A DNA stretch of 64,000 nt from Rubellimicrobium aerolatum (GTDB lineage Bacteria > Pseudomonadota > Alphaproteobacteria > Rhodobacterales > Rhodobacteraceae), in assembly GCF_017872975.1 (NCBI RefSeq), contig NZ_JAGGJP010000004.1:233733-297732 (forward strand), given 5' to 3'. Every line of letters starts with the position of its first letter. Position 1 is the first letter of the stretch. This document shows positions 9,068 to 18,694 of the stretch, one piece after another. The notes under the pieces are model-generated. The model had not been told where the DNA came from. It worked only from the letters and a program-made list of their open reading frames with translations, and did not search any database. Position numbers and translations under genes: made by a program.

Positions 9068-10360
9068 ATGCACGACATCCGCGCCATCCGAGAGAACCCG
9101 GCCGCCTTCGACGCCGCGCTGTCCCGGCGCGGCCTGTCCCCGGTCGCCCCCGCGATCCTCGCCCTCGACGAATCTCGCCGCGCCTGCATCCTCGCCGCCG
9201 AGACGGCGCAGGCCGACCAGAACCGCGCCTCCAGGGAGGTCGGGGCCGCCAAGGCGCGCGGCGACGACGCGGAGTTCGAGCGTCTCCGCGCCCTGGTCGC
9301 CGACAAGAAGGCCGAGGTCGCCCGCCTGACCGAGGAGGCCAAGCTCCGCGACGCCGAGCTGTTCGACGTGCTGATCGGCCTCCCCAACCTTCCCGCCGAC
9401 GACGTGCCCGACGGCCAGGACGAATCCGCCAACGTCGAGATCCGCCGCTGGGGCACCCCGCGCGAGTTCGGCTTCCAGCCGCTGGAGCACTACGACATCC
9501 CCGCCGCCCGCGTCGGCATGGACTTCGCCACGGCGGGCAAGCTGTCCGGCACCCGCTTCGTCGTGCTCACCGGCGCGATGGCCCGCCTCCAGCGCGCGCT
9601 CGCCCAGTTCATGCTCGACCTGCACGTGGAGGAGCACGGGCTTTCCGAGGCCTGGACCCCCGTCCTCGTCAAGCCCGAGATGATGATGGGCACCGGCCAG
9701 CTCCCCAAGTTCGGCGAGGATTCCTACCAGACCACCAACGGCTGGTGGCTGGTGCCGACCGCCGAGGTGACGCTCACCAACTTCGTCAACGGCGACGTGC
9801 TGGACGACGCCACCCTGCCCCGCCGCCACGTCGCCCACACCCAATGCTTCCGCTCCGAGGCGGGAAGCGCGGGCCGCGACACCTCCGGGATGCTCCGCCA
9901 GCACCAGTTCGAGAAGGTGGAGATGGTGTCGATCACCCGCCCCGAGGACTCGGACGAGGAGCACCGCGCCATGACCCGCCACGCCGAGACGGTGCTCGAA
10001 CGCCTGGGCCTCCCCTACCGCACGGTCGTCCTCTGCGCCGGCGACATGGGCGCGGGCGCGCGCCGGACGCACGATCTGGAGGTCTGGCTCCCCGGCCAGG
10101 GCACCTATCGCGAGATCAGCAGCGTCTCCACCTGCGGCGACTTCCAGGCCCGGCGCATGAACGCCCGCTACAAGCCCGCCGACGGCGGCAAGCCCCGCTT
10201 CGTCCACACGCTGAACGGCTCCGGCCTCGCCGTGGGCCGGACGCTGATCGCCGTGCTGGAGAACGGCCAGGAGGAGGACGGCTCGGTGACGCTGCCGGAG
10301 GTGTTGCGTCCCTACCTGCGCGGCGCGACGCGGATCACCCCCGAAGGCACCTTCGCCTGA
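9068..10360 (+). CDS. serS: serine--tRNA ligase
   Basis: A 430-residue class II aminoacyl-tRNA synthetase charging tRNA-Ser (and tRNA-Sec where present). The N-terminal coiled-coil arm (about residues 30-100) precedes the catalytic core. Motif 2 is recognisable in [24 protein letters not shown] near 260 and motif 3 in [19 protein letters not shown] near 385. The length is normal. It stands alone, divergent from yajC, with a stem-loop 19 nt after the stop. Confidence 0.97.
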   Translation: MHDIRAIRENPAAFDAALSRRGLSPVAPAILALDESRRACILAAETAQADQNRASREVGAAKARGDDAEFERLRALVADKKAEVARLTEEAKLRDAELFDVLIGLPNLPADDVPDGQDESANVEIRRWGTPREFGFQPLEHYDIPAARVGMDFATAGKLSGTRFVVLTGAMARLQRALAQFMLDLHVEEHGLSEAWTPVLVKPEMMMGTGQLPKFGEDSYQTTNGWWLVPTAEVTLTNFVNGDVLDDATLPRRHVAHTQCFRSEAGSAGRDTSGMLRQHQFEKVEMVSITRPEDSDEEHRAMTRHAETVLERLGLPYRTVVLCAGDMGAGARRTHDLEVWLPGQGTYREISSVSTCGDFQARRMNARYKPADGGKPRFVHTLNGSGLAVGRTLIAVLENGQEEDGSVTLPEVLRPYLRGATRITPEGTFA

Positions 10361-10378
10361 CCCCGCGCGCGTCCTTGG

Positions 10379-10396
10379 GACGGGCTCCGGCCCGTC
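10379..10396 (+). terminator. stem-loop after serS
   Basis: A perfect 7-bp stem GACGGGC / GCCCGTC with a TCCG loop lies 19 nt past the serS stop. No T-run follows, as is common for terminator-like hairpins in this GC-rich DNA. Confidence 0.5.
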
Positions 10397-10537
10397 GCCC
10401 CCACCCCGCCGGTCGGGGGAATCTCACGCCTTTCCTGGCACATAGGGCCGGGCTCACCCTGCCACGGCCCCACGGGAACCGGCAATGACCACAGGCTGGG
10501 GCTCCACCCCACCGAGCGCCCGCGGCCCGACGGTTCG

Positions 10538-10552
10538 TTAATCCGTCCTTAA
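10538..10552. promoter_or_regulatory. CtrA-type box TTAA-N7-TTAA
   Basis: TTAATCCGTCCTTAA matches the CtrA consensus TTAA-N7-TTAA exactly. It lies in the 290-nt convergent region between serS and der, so no annotated promoter is adjacent. Chance occurrence of TTAA twice at this spacing is low in DNA of this composition, but the function is unknown. Confidence 0.35.
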
Positions 10553-10650
10553 GCCCACCGTTCGTTGCTGTCGGACCCCGTTAACCGGCCTCTGCGACAC
10601 TCGCGGGCATGATGATTCCCCATGCCCGGAGCCCGCCGATGATTCGCAGC

Positions 10651-12126
10651 CTAACCCAGATGCTTCCGCAGCGCCGAGGGCCCGCCCAGGCCCTTCTTCC
10701 CCTTGTAGGGGTTCTTCGCCCCCGCATCGCGAAGGATCAGCCGGATCGGCGTGCCCTCCAGGTCGAAGGCCCCGCGCAGCCCGTTGACCAGATACCGCTC
10801 GTAGCTGGCGGGCACGTCCTGCGGGTGCGTGGTCATCACGACGAAGGCCGGGGGCCGCGCCTTCACCTGCGTCATGTAGCGCATCCGGATGCGTCGCCCG
10901 CCCGGCGCCGGCGGCGGATGCGCCTCGGTCATCCCCAGCAGCCAGCGGTTGAGCTGCGCCGTCGGCACGCGCCGGTTCCAGACCTCGTGCGCCTTCACGA
11001 TGGCGTCGTGCAGCCGGTCGAGCCCCCGCCCCGTCCGCGCGCTGACCGTGATCAGCGGAGCGCCCCGCAACTGCGGCAAGAGCCGCTCGAACTGCTCCTT
11101 GAGAGCCTGCAACCGCGCCTCCCGCTCGGTGGCGAGGTCCCATTTGTTGACGGCGATCACCACCGCCCGCCCCTCGCGCTCCGCGAGGTCGGCGATCCGC
11201 AGGTCCTGCTGCTCGAACGGGATCTCCACGTCGAGCAATATCACCACCACCTCGGCGAAGCGCACGGCGCGCAACCCGTCCGAGACCGACAGCTTCTCCA
11301 GCTTGTCGCTGATCTTGGCGCGCTTGCGCATCCCCGCCGTGTCGAAGACGCGGACGGGCGTGCCGCCCCAGGTCGTCGGCACCGAGATGGCGTCGCGCGT
11401 GATCCCGGCCTCCGGCCCCGTCAGCAGCCGCTCCTCGCCGAGGATGGCGTTGATGAGGGTGCTCTTGCCGGCGTTGGGCCGTCCGACCACGGCGATCTGC
11501 AACGGCCGCGCCTCGCTCGGCCGCCAGTCCTCCGGGGCTTCGGCGTCCTCCTCGGTCTCCTCGCCGGACCAGCCGAGGTCCACGTCCGTCGCCGGGGCCT
11601 CCTCGGCGGCCAGGGCGGCGCGCGCCTCGAACTCGTCCACGATGGGCAGGAGGGCGGACAGCAGGTCCTCCATCCCCTCGCCATGCTCGGCCGACAGCCG
11701 GATCGGCTCCCCGAGCCCCAGCGAGAAGGCCTCCAGATACCCCCCCTCGCCCGCCCGGCCCTCGGCCTTGTTGGCGGCGACGATGACATGGGCGTTCTTC
11801 TTGCGCAGGATGTCGGCGAAGACCTCGTCGGTCGCCGTCACCCCCTGCCGCGCGTCGATGACGAACAGGCAGACGTCCGCCTGCTCCACCGCCCGCTCGG
11901 TCAGCCGCCGCATCCGCCCTTGCAGCGAATCGTCGGTGGCCTCCTCCAGCCCGGCGCTGTCGATGACGGTGAACTTCAGCGGCCCCAGCCGCGCCTGCCC
12001 CTCGCGCAGGTCGCGCGTAACGCCCGGCTGGTCATCGACCAGCGCGAGCTTGCGGCCCACCAGACGGTTGAACAGGGTGGACTTGCCCACGTTGGGCCGC
12101 CCGACGATGGCAAGGGTGAAGCTCAT
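10651..12126 (-). CDS. der: ribosome biogenesis GTPase Der (EngA)
   Basis: A 491-residue protein with two tandem Era-like GTPase domains and a C-terminal KH-like domain, required for 50S subunit maturation. The first P-loop is GRPNVGKS at 8-15 and the second is GRPNAGKS near 215. The G3 motifs are DSAGLEE and DTAGMRKR. An acidic linker rich in Glu/Asp separates the two G domains. It is the last gene of a yfgM-bamB-der order also found in gammaproteobacteria. Confidence 0.97.
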   Translation of the reverse strand: MSFTLAIVGRPNVGKSTLFNRLVGRKLALVDDQPGVTRDLREGQARLGPLKFTVIDSAGLEEATDDSLQGRMRRLTERAVEQADVCLFVIDARQGVTATDEVFADILRKKNAHVIVAANKAEGRAGEGGYLEAFSLGLGEPIRLSAEHGEGMEDLLSALLPIVDEFEARAALAAEEAPATDVDLGWSGEETEEDAEAPEDWRPSEARPLQIAVVGRPNAGKSTLINAILGEERLLTGPEAGITRDAISVPTTWGGTPVRVFDTAGMRKRAKISDKLEKLSVSDGLRAVRFAEVVVILLDVEIPFEQQDLRIADLAEREGRAVVIAVNKWDLATEREARLQALKEQFERLLPQLRGAPLITVSARTGRGLDRLHDAIVKAHEVWNRRVPTAQLNRWLLGMTEAHPPPAPGGRRIRMRYMTQVKARPPAFVVMTTHPQDVPASYERYLVNGLRGAFDLEGTPIRLILRDAGAKNPYKGKKGLGGPSALRKHLG

Positions 12127-12135
12127 GCGGGGTCC

Positions 12136-13434
12136 TTAGCGGAAAGCGTTGAGCCGGCCGTCCTCGGTCACGATGTAGAGCGTCGAGCCCGCCACGACAG
12201 GGGCCGAGGCCGCGCCGGAGGGCAACGCGACATCGCCCAGGGCGGAGCCGGTGGCGGGATCGAACTGGCGCAGCGCGCCGTCCGAATCCGCGACGATGAG
12301 GCGCCCGCCCGCGAGGACGGGGCCGAACTGCGCGGTGACGCCGCGCCGATGCTCGCCCCGGGGCAGGGCCACGCGCCAGATCACGCCGCCCGTCGCGGCC
12401 TCGATCCGCAGCAGCTCGCCCCGGTCGTTGACGAGGAACAGCGAATCGCCCCCCGGCGCGACCGGCGAGGCCGCCCCTTCCGGGATGGCCCAGAGCGTGA
12501 GGCCGCTCGCCACGTCCAGCGCCGCGAGCCGGCCCGAGTAGCTGCCGACATAGGCGGTCGATCCGACGATCACCGGGTCGCCGCCGATGTCGGTCGCGGC
12601 GAAGGCGGCGGCCGAGCCCTGCCGCACCCCGGCGACGATCCCCGTCCAGCGCACGAGCCCGGTCTCGGGGAAGACGCCCCGCACCTCGCCCGAGGGATGC
12701 GGCAGCACGAGGATGCCGCCGCGCGCCGCCGCCCCCGCGCCCCCCGCCCAGGTGGCGGTGGAGGGCAGCCCCGTGTCCTGCCAGCGCAGCCGCCCCGTCG
12801 CGGAGTCGAGCGCCCAAGCCCGGCTGTCCCGCGCGACGACCACCACGAGGTCGCCCAGCACGGTCGGCGCCGAGGCGCCGGGCGCGCCCAGCTCCTGACG
12901 CCAGCGCGGGGCTCCCGTCGCGGCGTCGAGCGCGACCAGCTCCCCGTGCCCGGTGCTGACAAAGACCGTCGCCCCGTCGGTCGCGAGGCCGCCGCCCGAG
13001 GCGTCGCCACGGTCCGCCTGCGAGGACGGCACGGCGCGGCTCCAGAGGAGCTGCCCGCCGGTCGAGAAGGCGCTGACCGTCGCGCGGGCATCGAGCGTGA
13101 ACACGCGGCCCCCCGCCACCACTGGCTCGGCGGTGATGCGGGCGCGGCGGCTGTCGCCCTCGCCGATGGCGACCGAGAAGAGCGGCGCGAGGGCGCGGCC
13201 CAGCGCCGGATGGCCGGGCGCGTGGTCCGGCCCGCCGTTGCGGTGGGTCCAGTCGGCGTTCGCGGTGGCGGGCGGCAAGGCGATCCCGCGCGGGGCCGCG
13301 ACCGGCACCTCGTTGGCGAAGGTCCCCGCCCGCAACGGCAGCCGCTCGCCGGGAAGGATCTCCTCCGGCGCGCGTCCGCATCCGGCCAGGAGCGCCGCCG
13401 CGAGGAGGGGGAGGGCCAGAAGTCTCGTCGTCAT
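12136..13434 (-). CDS. bamB: outer membrane assembly lipoprotein BamB (PQQ-like beta-propeller)
   Basis: A 432-residue lipoprotein. The signal peptide ends in the lipobox LLAGC with Cys19 as the lipidated residue. The mature part is a PQQ-type beta-propeller with repeated A-x-D-x-x-T/S-G-x-x-x-W blades, for example ALDAATGAPRWRQ, ALDSATGRLRW and ALDVASGLTLW. BamB is the scaffold lipoprotein of the beta-barrel assembly machine. The yfgM-bamB-der neighbourhood supports this over a generic PQQ-dehydrogenase relative. Nine nt separate it from der. Confidence 0.9.
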   Translation of the reverse strand: MTTRLLALPLLAAALLAGCGRAPEEILPGERLPLRAGTFANEVPVAAPRGIALPPATANADWTHRNGGPDHAPGHPALGRALAPLFSVAIGEGDSRRARITAEPVVAGGRVFTLDARATVSAFSTGGQLLWSRAVPSSQADRGDASGGGLATDGATVFVSTGHGELVALDAATGAPRWRQELGAPGASAPTVLGDLVVVVARDSRAWALDSATGRLRWQDTGLPSTATWAGGAGAAARGGILVLPHPSGEVRGVFPETGLVRWTGIVAGVRQGSAAAFAATDIGGDPVIVGSTAYVGSYSGRLAALDVASGLTLWAIPEGAASPVAPGGDSLFLVNDRGELLRIEAATGGVIWRVALPRGEHRRGVTAQFGPVLAGGRLIVADSDGALRQFDPATGSALGDVALPSGAASAPVVAGSTLYIVTEDGRLNAFR

Positions 13435-13437
13435 CGC

Positions 13438-14118
13438 CTATTCCGTGCCTTGGGCCGGAGCCTGATTCAGCTCGGGCGCCGCCTCGGGCGGCACGCCCAG
13501 CGCGGCGAGCAGCGCCTCGACCCGGCCCCGCTGCGCCGCCGTCACGCCGGCGTCCTCGCGGATGGTCCGCAGCGTCGCGACCGCGTCCTCCCGCCGTCCG
13601 GCCGACAGGTCGAGAAGGGCGACCTGCTCCAGCGCCAGGAGACGGAAGGTCCCGCCGGGCGCCGCCAAGGCCTCCAGGGCGGCGCGGTCGGCTCCCGCCC
13701 CCTCGGCCATCAGCGCCTTGAGCGAGGCAAGGTCGCGGTAGAGCGGCGGCACCGCGCCGTCGGCGGCCATGGCCCGCAGGGTGGCGACGGCCTCCTCGGC
13801 CTGGCCCGCCGCCTGCTGCTCGGCCGCCAGGAGGAGCGCGACCACCGCGCCCTCGTCGCCGCCCCGGGGCAGCCCGGACAGGGCGGCGAGGCGAGCCCCG
13901 GCGTCCTCGGTCTCCAGGGCGTCCAGGATGGCGTCGCCCCGCAGCTCCGCCGCCGCCTCGCCGCGCGAGCGGCTCCATTCGTAAGTGGCGGCGCCGCCCA
14001 CGATGGCGAGCACCAGCACGGCCACCAGCCAGCCCCAGCGGCGGAACCAGCGGTTCAGCCGGTCGCGGCGGACGGCCTCGGTCACCTCGTCGATGAAGCT
14101 CTCGTTGGCGTTGGTCAT
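13438..14118 (-). CDS. YfgM-like tetratricopeptide repeat membrane protein
   Basis: A 226-residue protein with a short cytoplasmic N-terminus (NESFIDEVTEAVRRDRLNRWFRRW), one membrane helix at about 29-47 and a periplasmic Ala/Leu-rich helical TPR domain. This matches the YfgM/TPR_21 family, ancillary to SecYEG and periplasmic chaperones. It starts the yfgM-bamB-der unit, and its stop lies 3 nt from the bamB start. Confidence 0.82.
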   Translation of the reverse strand: MTNANESFIDEVTEAVRRDRLNRWFRRWGWLVAVLVLAIVGGAATYEWSRSRGEAAAELRGDAILDALETEDAGARLAALSGLPRGGDEGAVVALLLAAEQQAAGQAEEAVATLRAMAADGAVPPLYRDLASLKALMAEGAGADRAALEALAAPGGTFRLLALEQVALLDLSAGRREDAVATLRTIREDAGVTAAQRGRVEALLAALGVPPEAAPELNQAPAQGTE

Positions 14119-14235
14119 GACGGACCTCCCTCTGGCCCCCGCGCGTCAGGCGCCGTGGGCGGTCCTGAAGTCGCGCCCGTCATAGCCCGCAATCGCGGCG
14201 GCTGCCAAGACCCCCGGCCCGCGCGCGCCCTGCGG

Positions 14236-15438
14236 TCAATGTCCCGTCGCCAGCGAGGCCAGCGGCCGGCGCAGCACCAGGAGGCCGATGCCCAGCGCCA
14301 GCACGGCGCAGAGCGCGATGCCGGCCACCATCGGCAGCGGCGTGCCGTCGAAGAACGGCCCGAGCAGCGTGACCAGCAGCCCGCCCGTCACCATCTGGAG
14401 CGTGCCGCCTAGCGAGGATGCGAGCCCGGCGATGTCGCCGTGCTCCTCCAGCGCCAGAACGAAGGTCGCCGGCATCACCAGCCCGAGGAAGGCGTTGGCG
14501 ACGAACAGCACGCCCATCAGCACGGCCAGCGTTCCGAAGCCGGCCCAGGCCAGGCCGAGGAGCAGCAGCGCCGCGCCCGCGAAGCCCCCGAGCGCGAGCC
14601 GCATGACCCGCACCAGCCCGAACCGCTGCGCCAGCGGGGCGGCGGCCTGGCTCGCCGCGAAGAAGCCCAGGGCGTTGAAGGCGAAGGCCAGCGAGAAGCC
14701 GGTGGGCGACAGGCCGAAATGCTCGGTGTAGACGAAGGACGCCGAGGCGATGAACACGAAGAAGCTGCCGAAGCCGAAGGCCCCCACGAAGGTCAGGCCC
14801 AGGAAGGCCGGATCGCCCAGCAGCACCCGGCAGCCCCGCGCCATGGAGCGGAGGTTGACCGGCACCCGGTCCTCGCGCGCCAGCGTCTCGGGCAGGGCGA
14901 ACAGCGTGACGAGGAGGCTCATGGCCGCCACCGCGACCAGCGTGCCGAAGATCAGCCGCCAGCCGCCGAAGGCCAGCACCGCCGACCCGGCGAGAGGGGC
15001 CAGCATCGGCGAGACGGCGATCACCAGCATGACCAGCGCCATCAGCCGCGTGGCCTCGACGCCGGTGTGGCGGTCGCGGATCACCGCGCGCGGCACCACG
15101 CCCACCGCCGCCCCGCCGATCCCCTGCACGAAGCGGGCGGCGAGCAGCCAGCCCAGCGACGGCGCGAAGGCGCAGCCGACCGAGCCCAGCGCGAAGAGGC
15201 AGATGCCCAGCACCAGCGGCGGCTTGCGCCCCCAAGCGTCGGCCATCGGCCCCCAAAGGAACTGGCTGACCCCGAAGGCCAGGAAATAGAGCGTGATCGT
15301 CATCTGCACCTGCGTTTCGGCGGCGCCGAGGTCCGCGCCGATCTGCGGGAGCGCGGGCAGGTACATGTCGATGGAGAAGGGGCCGATCGCCGACAGCAGC
15401 CCCAGCACGAGGGCCGTGCGGAACAGGGAGGAATGCAT
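14236..15438 (-). CDS. Bcr/CflA-family multidrug efflux MFS transporter
   Basis: A 400-residue major-facilitator protein with 12 predicted membrane helices. SAIGPFSIDMYLPALPQIGADL near residue 16 is the Bcr/CflA (DHA1) signature. Motif A appears as GPMADAWGRKPPL near 65, and motif C-like Gly-rich sequence is in helix 5. It probably exports drugs by proton antiport; the substrate is unknown. It is preceded by a plausible promoter and appears to be monocistronic. Confidence 0.9.
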   Translation of the reverse strand: MHSSLFRTALVLGLLSAIGPFSIDMYLPALPQIGADLGAAETQVQMTITLYFLAFGVSQFLWGPMADAWGRKPPLVLGICLFALGSVGCAFAPSLGWLLAARFVQGIGGAAVGVVPRAVIRDRHTGVEATRLMALVMLVIAVSPMLAPLAGSAVLAFGGWRLIFGTLVAVAAMSLLVTLFALPETLAREDRVPVNLRSMARGCRVLLGDPAFLGLTFVGAFGFGSFFVFIASASFVYTEHFGLSPTGFSLAFAFNALGFFAASQAAAPLAQRFGLVRVMRLALGGFAGAALLLLGLAWAGFGTLAVLMGVLFVANAFLGLVMPATFVLALEEHGDIAGLASSLGGTLQMVTGGLLVTLLGPFFDGTPLPMVAGIALCAVLALGIGLLVLRRPLASLATGH

Positions 15439-15465
15439 GGGAGCCCCTCTGGCAAGAATAAGAAC

Positions 15466-15494
15466 ATTATGGGAACTGTTGACGCTGGGTTAAT
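15466..15494 (-). promoter_or_regulatory. putative promoter of the Bcr/CflA gene
   Basis: On the minus strand ATTAAC (15494-15489) and CATAAT (15471-15466) are separated by 17 nt. They sit 28 nt upstream of the start codon in an unusually AT-rich patch. The -10 matches TATAAT at five of six positions; the -35 is weak. Confidence 0.4.
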
Positions 15495-15567
15495 TGCCTG
15501 GGGCGGAAATGGCAAGCGGCCTTCCACCCCTGCCGGCCGGTTCCAGCCGAGCGATGGCCGGCCCGCG

Positions 15568-17394
15568 TCAGGCCGCGAGCTCCTCGTCGAGGCTCTGCCG
15601 CGACCACAGCTCGGCATAGCGCCCGCCGCGCGCGAGGAGCGCGTCGTGGCTCCCCTCCTCCACCAGCCGCCCGTCCTCCAGCACGACGATGCGGTCGGCG
15701 TCGGCGACCGTGCTCAGCCGGTGGGCGATGACGATGACGCTGCGGCCCCGGCCCATCGCCCGCAGCTCCTCCTGGATCGAGGCCTCGGTCGCGGTGTCGA
15801 GCGCCGATGTCGCCTCGTCGAGCAGCAGGATCGGCGGATCCTTGAGCAGCGTGCGGGCGATGCCGACGCGCTGCTTCTCCCCGCCCGAGAGCTTGAGCCC
15901 CCGTTCGCCGACCTGGGTGTCGTAGCCCTGCGGCAGCGAGGCGATGAAGTCGTGAATGCGCGCGGCGCGGGCGGCGCCCTCGATCTCGGCCTGCGTGGCC
16001 CCGTCGCGCCCGTAGCCGATGTTGTAGCCGATGGTGTCGTTGAACAGCACCGTGTCCTGCGGCACCACGCCGATGCGGGCGTGGAGCGACTCCTGCGCCA
16101 CGTCGCGGAGGTCCTGCCCGTCGATGCGGATCGCGCCCCCGGTGACGTCGTAGAAGCGGAAGATCAGCCGGCCGATGGTGCTCTTGCCCGCGCCGGTCGA
16201 GCCGACGATGGCCACGGTCTGCCCCGGGGCGACGCGGAAGCTCAGCCCCTTGAGGATGGGCCGCTCCGGGTCGTAGCCGAACTCCACGCGGTCGAAGACG
16301 ATCTCGCCGCCCGTCACCTCCAGGGGCTCCGCGCCGGGACGGTCCCGCACCTCGGCGGGCTGCTCCAGCAGGTCGAACATGTCGTCCATGTCCACCAGCG
16401 CCTGCCGGATGTCCCGATACATGGAGCCGAGGAAGTTCAGCGGCGACGTGATCTGGATCATGTAGGTGTTGACCATCACGAACTCGCCCACGGTCAGCGC
16501 GCCGGCCTGCACCCCCCGCGCCGCCATCAGCATGACGGCGATCAGCCCGAGGTTGATGAGGAGCCCCTGCCCGAAGTTGAGGGCGGCCAGCGAGTTGTTG
16601 GTGCGGACCGCCGCCTCGGCGTAGGCGGCCATAGCCTCGTCGTAGCGCCGGGCCTCGCGGTCCTCGGCGCCGAAGTATTTCACCGTCTCGTAGTTGAGGA
16701 GCGAATCGACCGCCCTCTGGTTGGCGCGGGTGTCCTGGTCGTTCATCTCCCTGCGGATCCGCACGCGCCATTCGGTGACGACGAAGGTGTAGACCACGTA
16801 GGCGGCGACCGTGACGGCGACGACCGCCAGATACCAGGCGTCGAACAGGAACCACAGCATCCCGGCGGTGAGCAGCAGCTCCAGCACCAGCGGCCCGAGC
16901 GAGAACAGCAGGATGCGGAGCACGTAGTCCACGCCCTTCACCCCCCGCTCGATGACGCGGCTGAGGCCGCCGGTCTTGCGGGTGATGTGGTAGCGCAGGG
17001 ACAGCGCGTGGATGTGCCGGAACGTCTCCAGGGCGATCATCCGCAGCGCCCGCTGCCCCACGCGCGAGAAGACCACGTCGCGGAGCTGCTGGAAGGCGAT
17101 GGTGAGGATGCGCGACAGGCCGTAGGCCAGGGTCAGCCCCAGCGCCCCGAGCGCGAGCGCCCCGCCGGGCACCCGCCCGGGGTCGGTCAGCGTGTCGGCC
17201 GCCCAGCCGAAGAGCACGGGCGTCAGGACGGTGATGATCTTGGCGACGACCAGGAGGCCCACCGCGACCGCCACCCGCCGCCGCACCCAGGGCTGGTCCC
17301 GGGGCCAGAGATAGGGCGCGGTGCGCCGGACCGTCCGCCAGCTGGCGGAACGGTCGGCGCGCGGGGCGGCATCGGTCGGGGACAGGCTACGCAT
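15568..17394 (-). CDS. Atm1/HMT1-type ABC transporter, fused permease-ATPase
   Basis: A 608-residue half-transporter with a six-helix membrane domain (about residues 40-330) followed by an ABC ATPase. The ATPase shows Walker A GSTGAGKST near 397, signature LSGGEKQR near 505 and Walker B ILLLDEATSALD near 525. The ALSLRYHITRKTGGLSRVIERG loop near 135 and the NYETVKYFGAEDREARRYD segment near 225 are typical of the Atm1/HMT1 exporters of glutathione-linked sulfur or metal species. It would act as a homodimer in the inner membrane. Confidence 0.92.
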   Translation of the reverse strand: MRSLSPTDAAPRADRSASWRTVRRTAPYLWPRDQPWVRRRVAVAVGLLVVAKIITVLTPVLFGWAADTLTDPGRVPGGALALGALGLTLAYGLSRILTIAFQQLRDVVFSRVGQRALRMIALETFRHIHALSLRYHITRKTGGLSRVIERGVKGVDYVLRILLFSLGPLVLELLLTAGMLWFLFDAWYLAVVAVTVAAYVVYTFVVTEWRVRIRREMNDQDTRANQRAVDSLLNYETVKYFGAEDREARRYDEAMAAYAEAAVRTNNSLAALNFGQGLLINLGLIAVMLMAARGVQAGALTVGEFVMVNTYMIQITSPLNFLGSMYRDIRQALVDMDDMFDLLEQPAEVRDRPGAEPLEVTGGEIVFDRVEFGYDPERPILKGLSFRVAPGQTVAIVGSTGAGKSTIGRLIFRFYDVTGGAIRIDGQDLRDVAQESLHARIGVVPQDTVLFNDTIGYNIGYGRDGATQAEIEGAARAARIHDFIASLPQGYDTQVGERGLKLSGGEKQRVGIARTLLKDPPILLLDEATSALDTATEASIQEELRAMGRGRSVIVIAHRLSTVADADRIVVLEDGRLVEEGSHDALLARGGRYAELWSRQSLDEELAA

Positions 17395-17475
17395 GGCTCG
17401 GGTCCTGGCTGTGCGGCGGCGGAGCCTAGCGCGCGGCCCCCGCCTTGGCGAGGGGGTGGCCTGCGCGGCGTGGCG

Positions 17476-18621
17476 TCAGGGCCCCGCCTCCTCCGGCAGC
17501 ACGAAGACCTGCCCCGGATAGATCAGGTCGGGGTCGCGGATTCGGTCGCGGTTCCGCTCGAAGACCCGGACATACATCAGCGGCTCGCCATACCGCTCCC
17601 GCGCGATGGCCCAGAGCGTGTTGCCGGGCTGGACCGTGCGGACGGCGACGGTCGATCCTCCGCCGGGCGCGAGCGCCGCCGCGACCTGCTCCCGCTCCTC
17701 GCGCTGGAAGGGGGTCTCGATCCGGCTGGCGACCGCGCCGTCAGGGCCGATCTCGTCCACCCGGAGCGTGTAGACGCCGGGCGCGGTCCCGCCGAAGTCG
17801 GCCCGCCAGCCTCCGTCCGGGGTGATGGGGACCTCCCCGGCGGGGCGGTTGTCGAGGTAGAGGCGCACCACTCCCTCGCCCGAGGCGCGGCCCGACAGCG
17901 TGACCTCCCCTCCGGCGCCGTAGGCGATGGCGTCGAGAGCGATGGAGGACAGGGGCTCGGCGCCCGGTGGCAGCGCCGGCTCCAGCACGCGGACGCCCCC
18001 GGCGTCCGACAGGAGGACCGGGCTCTGGCCGGGATCGCCGGGCGGGCCGGCCCCCGACGCCGGGACGCCGACGCCATCCGGCCCCGATGGGTCGCCCGAT
18101 GCGATGGCGGCCGCCCCAGGCTCCGGGCCCCGCTTTGGGTCTCGCCCCAGGTCCGGCCTCGGGGCCTCGGGGCCGACGGCCGTCGGGGCGACCTCCGCCG
18201 GCGGCGCGGCGGGGGCGAGGAGGACGGACCCCTCGCCCTCGCGTCCCCCGCCGTCGCGGAGCGCGAGCTCCCGCGGCCGGTCGCTGGGCGGGAGGTCGAG
18301 GAACGCCACGAAGCGGCCATCCTCGTCGGCGGTGGCCTGGGCCACCACGTCCTCTCCGGACAGGACGGAGACCCTGGCCCCGGGCGCGGCCCGGCCCGCC
18401 ACGAGCCCGCCGCCGTCCGGGGCCACGCGCACCGCGTCGAAGGCCGGCGCTTCAAGAAGCGCCGGGGCTGTCGCGGCAGGCGCCGAGGCGTCCGGCGCCA
18501 GGAGCGCGGCCGATCGTTCGGCGGGAAGGAGGCGCGGCAGGCCCAGCACGACGACGCCCGACAGGAGGCCCGCTCCGGCCAGGGCCAGGGCCAACGCGCG
18601 CAGGTTGCGGCTGTCCAGCAC
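17476..18621 (-). CDS. LysM peptidoglycan-binding protein with Ig-like repeats
   Basis: A 381-residue envelope protein of unknown precise role. There is one N-terminal membrane segment (about residues 7-30), two Ig-like/carboxypeptidase-regulatory-type modules (near 70-130 and 225-300) and a Pro/Gly-rich spacer. A C-terminal LysM domain (TVQPGNTLWAIARERYG to LIYPGQVFVLPEE) follows. The GTG at 18621 is preferred over the ATG at 18666. It has an AGGAGGAGG ribosome-binding site 3-4 nt away, and the upstream ATG coincides with the predicted promoter -10 (18662-18667). It is divergent from the LOG-family gene. Confidence 0.82.
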   Translation of the reverse strand: MLDSRNLRALALALAGAGLLSGVVVLGLPRLLPAERSAALLAPDASAPAATAPALLEAPAFDAVRVAPDGGGLVAGRAAPGARVSVLSGEDVVAQATADEDGRFVAFLDLPPSDRPRELALRDGGGREGEGSVLLAPAAPPAEVAPTAVGPEAPRPDLGRDPKRGPEPGAAAIASGDPSGPDGVGVPASGAGPPGDPGQSPVLLSDAGGVRVLEPALPPGAEPLSSIALDAIAYGAGGEVTLSGRASGEGVVRLYLDNRPAGEVPITPDGGWRADFGGTAPGVYTLRVDEIGPDGAVASRIETPFQREEREQVAAALAPGGGSTVAVRTVQPGNTLWAIARERYGEPLMYVRVFERNRDRIRDPDLIYPGQVFVLPEEAGP

Positions 18622-18661
18622 GGTCCTCCTCCTGATTCCGGTTCGGACCCGTCTGGAGACC

Positions 18662-18689
18662 ACCATAGCTTCCGTTTACATCCCGTCAA
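18662..18689 (-). promoter_or_regulatory. sigma70-like promoter of the LysM gene
   Basis: On the minus strand TTGACG (18689-18684) is followed after 16 nt by TATGGT (18667-18662). The location, about 40 nt upstream of the GTG start with the strong AGGAGGAGG site, supports both the promoter and the chosen start. Confidence 0.5.
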
Positions 18690-18694
18690 AATCC

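Noticed and set aside
8935..10488. 517-codon Arg/Pro-rich plus-strand frame overlapping serS
   Set aside because: Frame-shifted shadow of serS; composition is typical of GC-rich out-of-frame translation.
10485..10541. 18-codon open frame beginning MTTGWGSTPP after serS
   Set aside because: Too short, weak ribosome-binding site, and overlaps the CtrA-like box; no support for translation.
10609..14412. Long plus-strand frame of about 1,270 codons over der, bamB and yfgM
   Set aside because: All three minus-strand genes have clear conserved families in the opposing direction; the shadow frame has a biased composition from high third-position GC.
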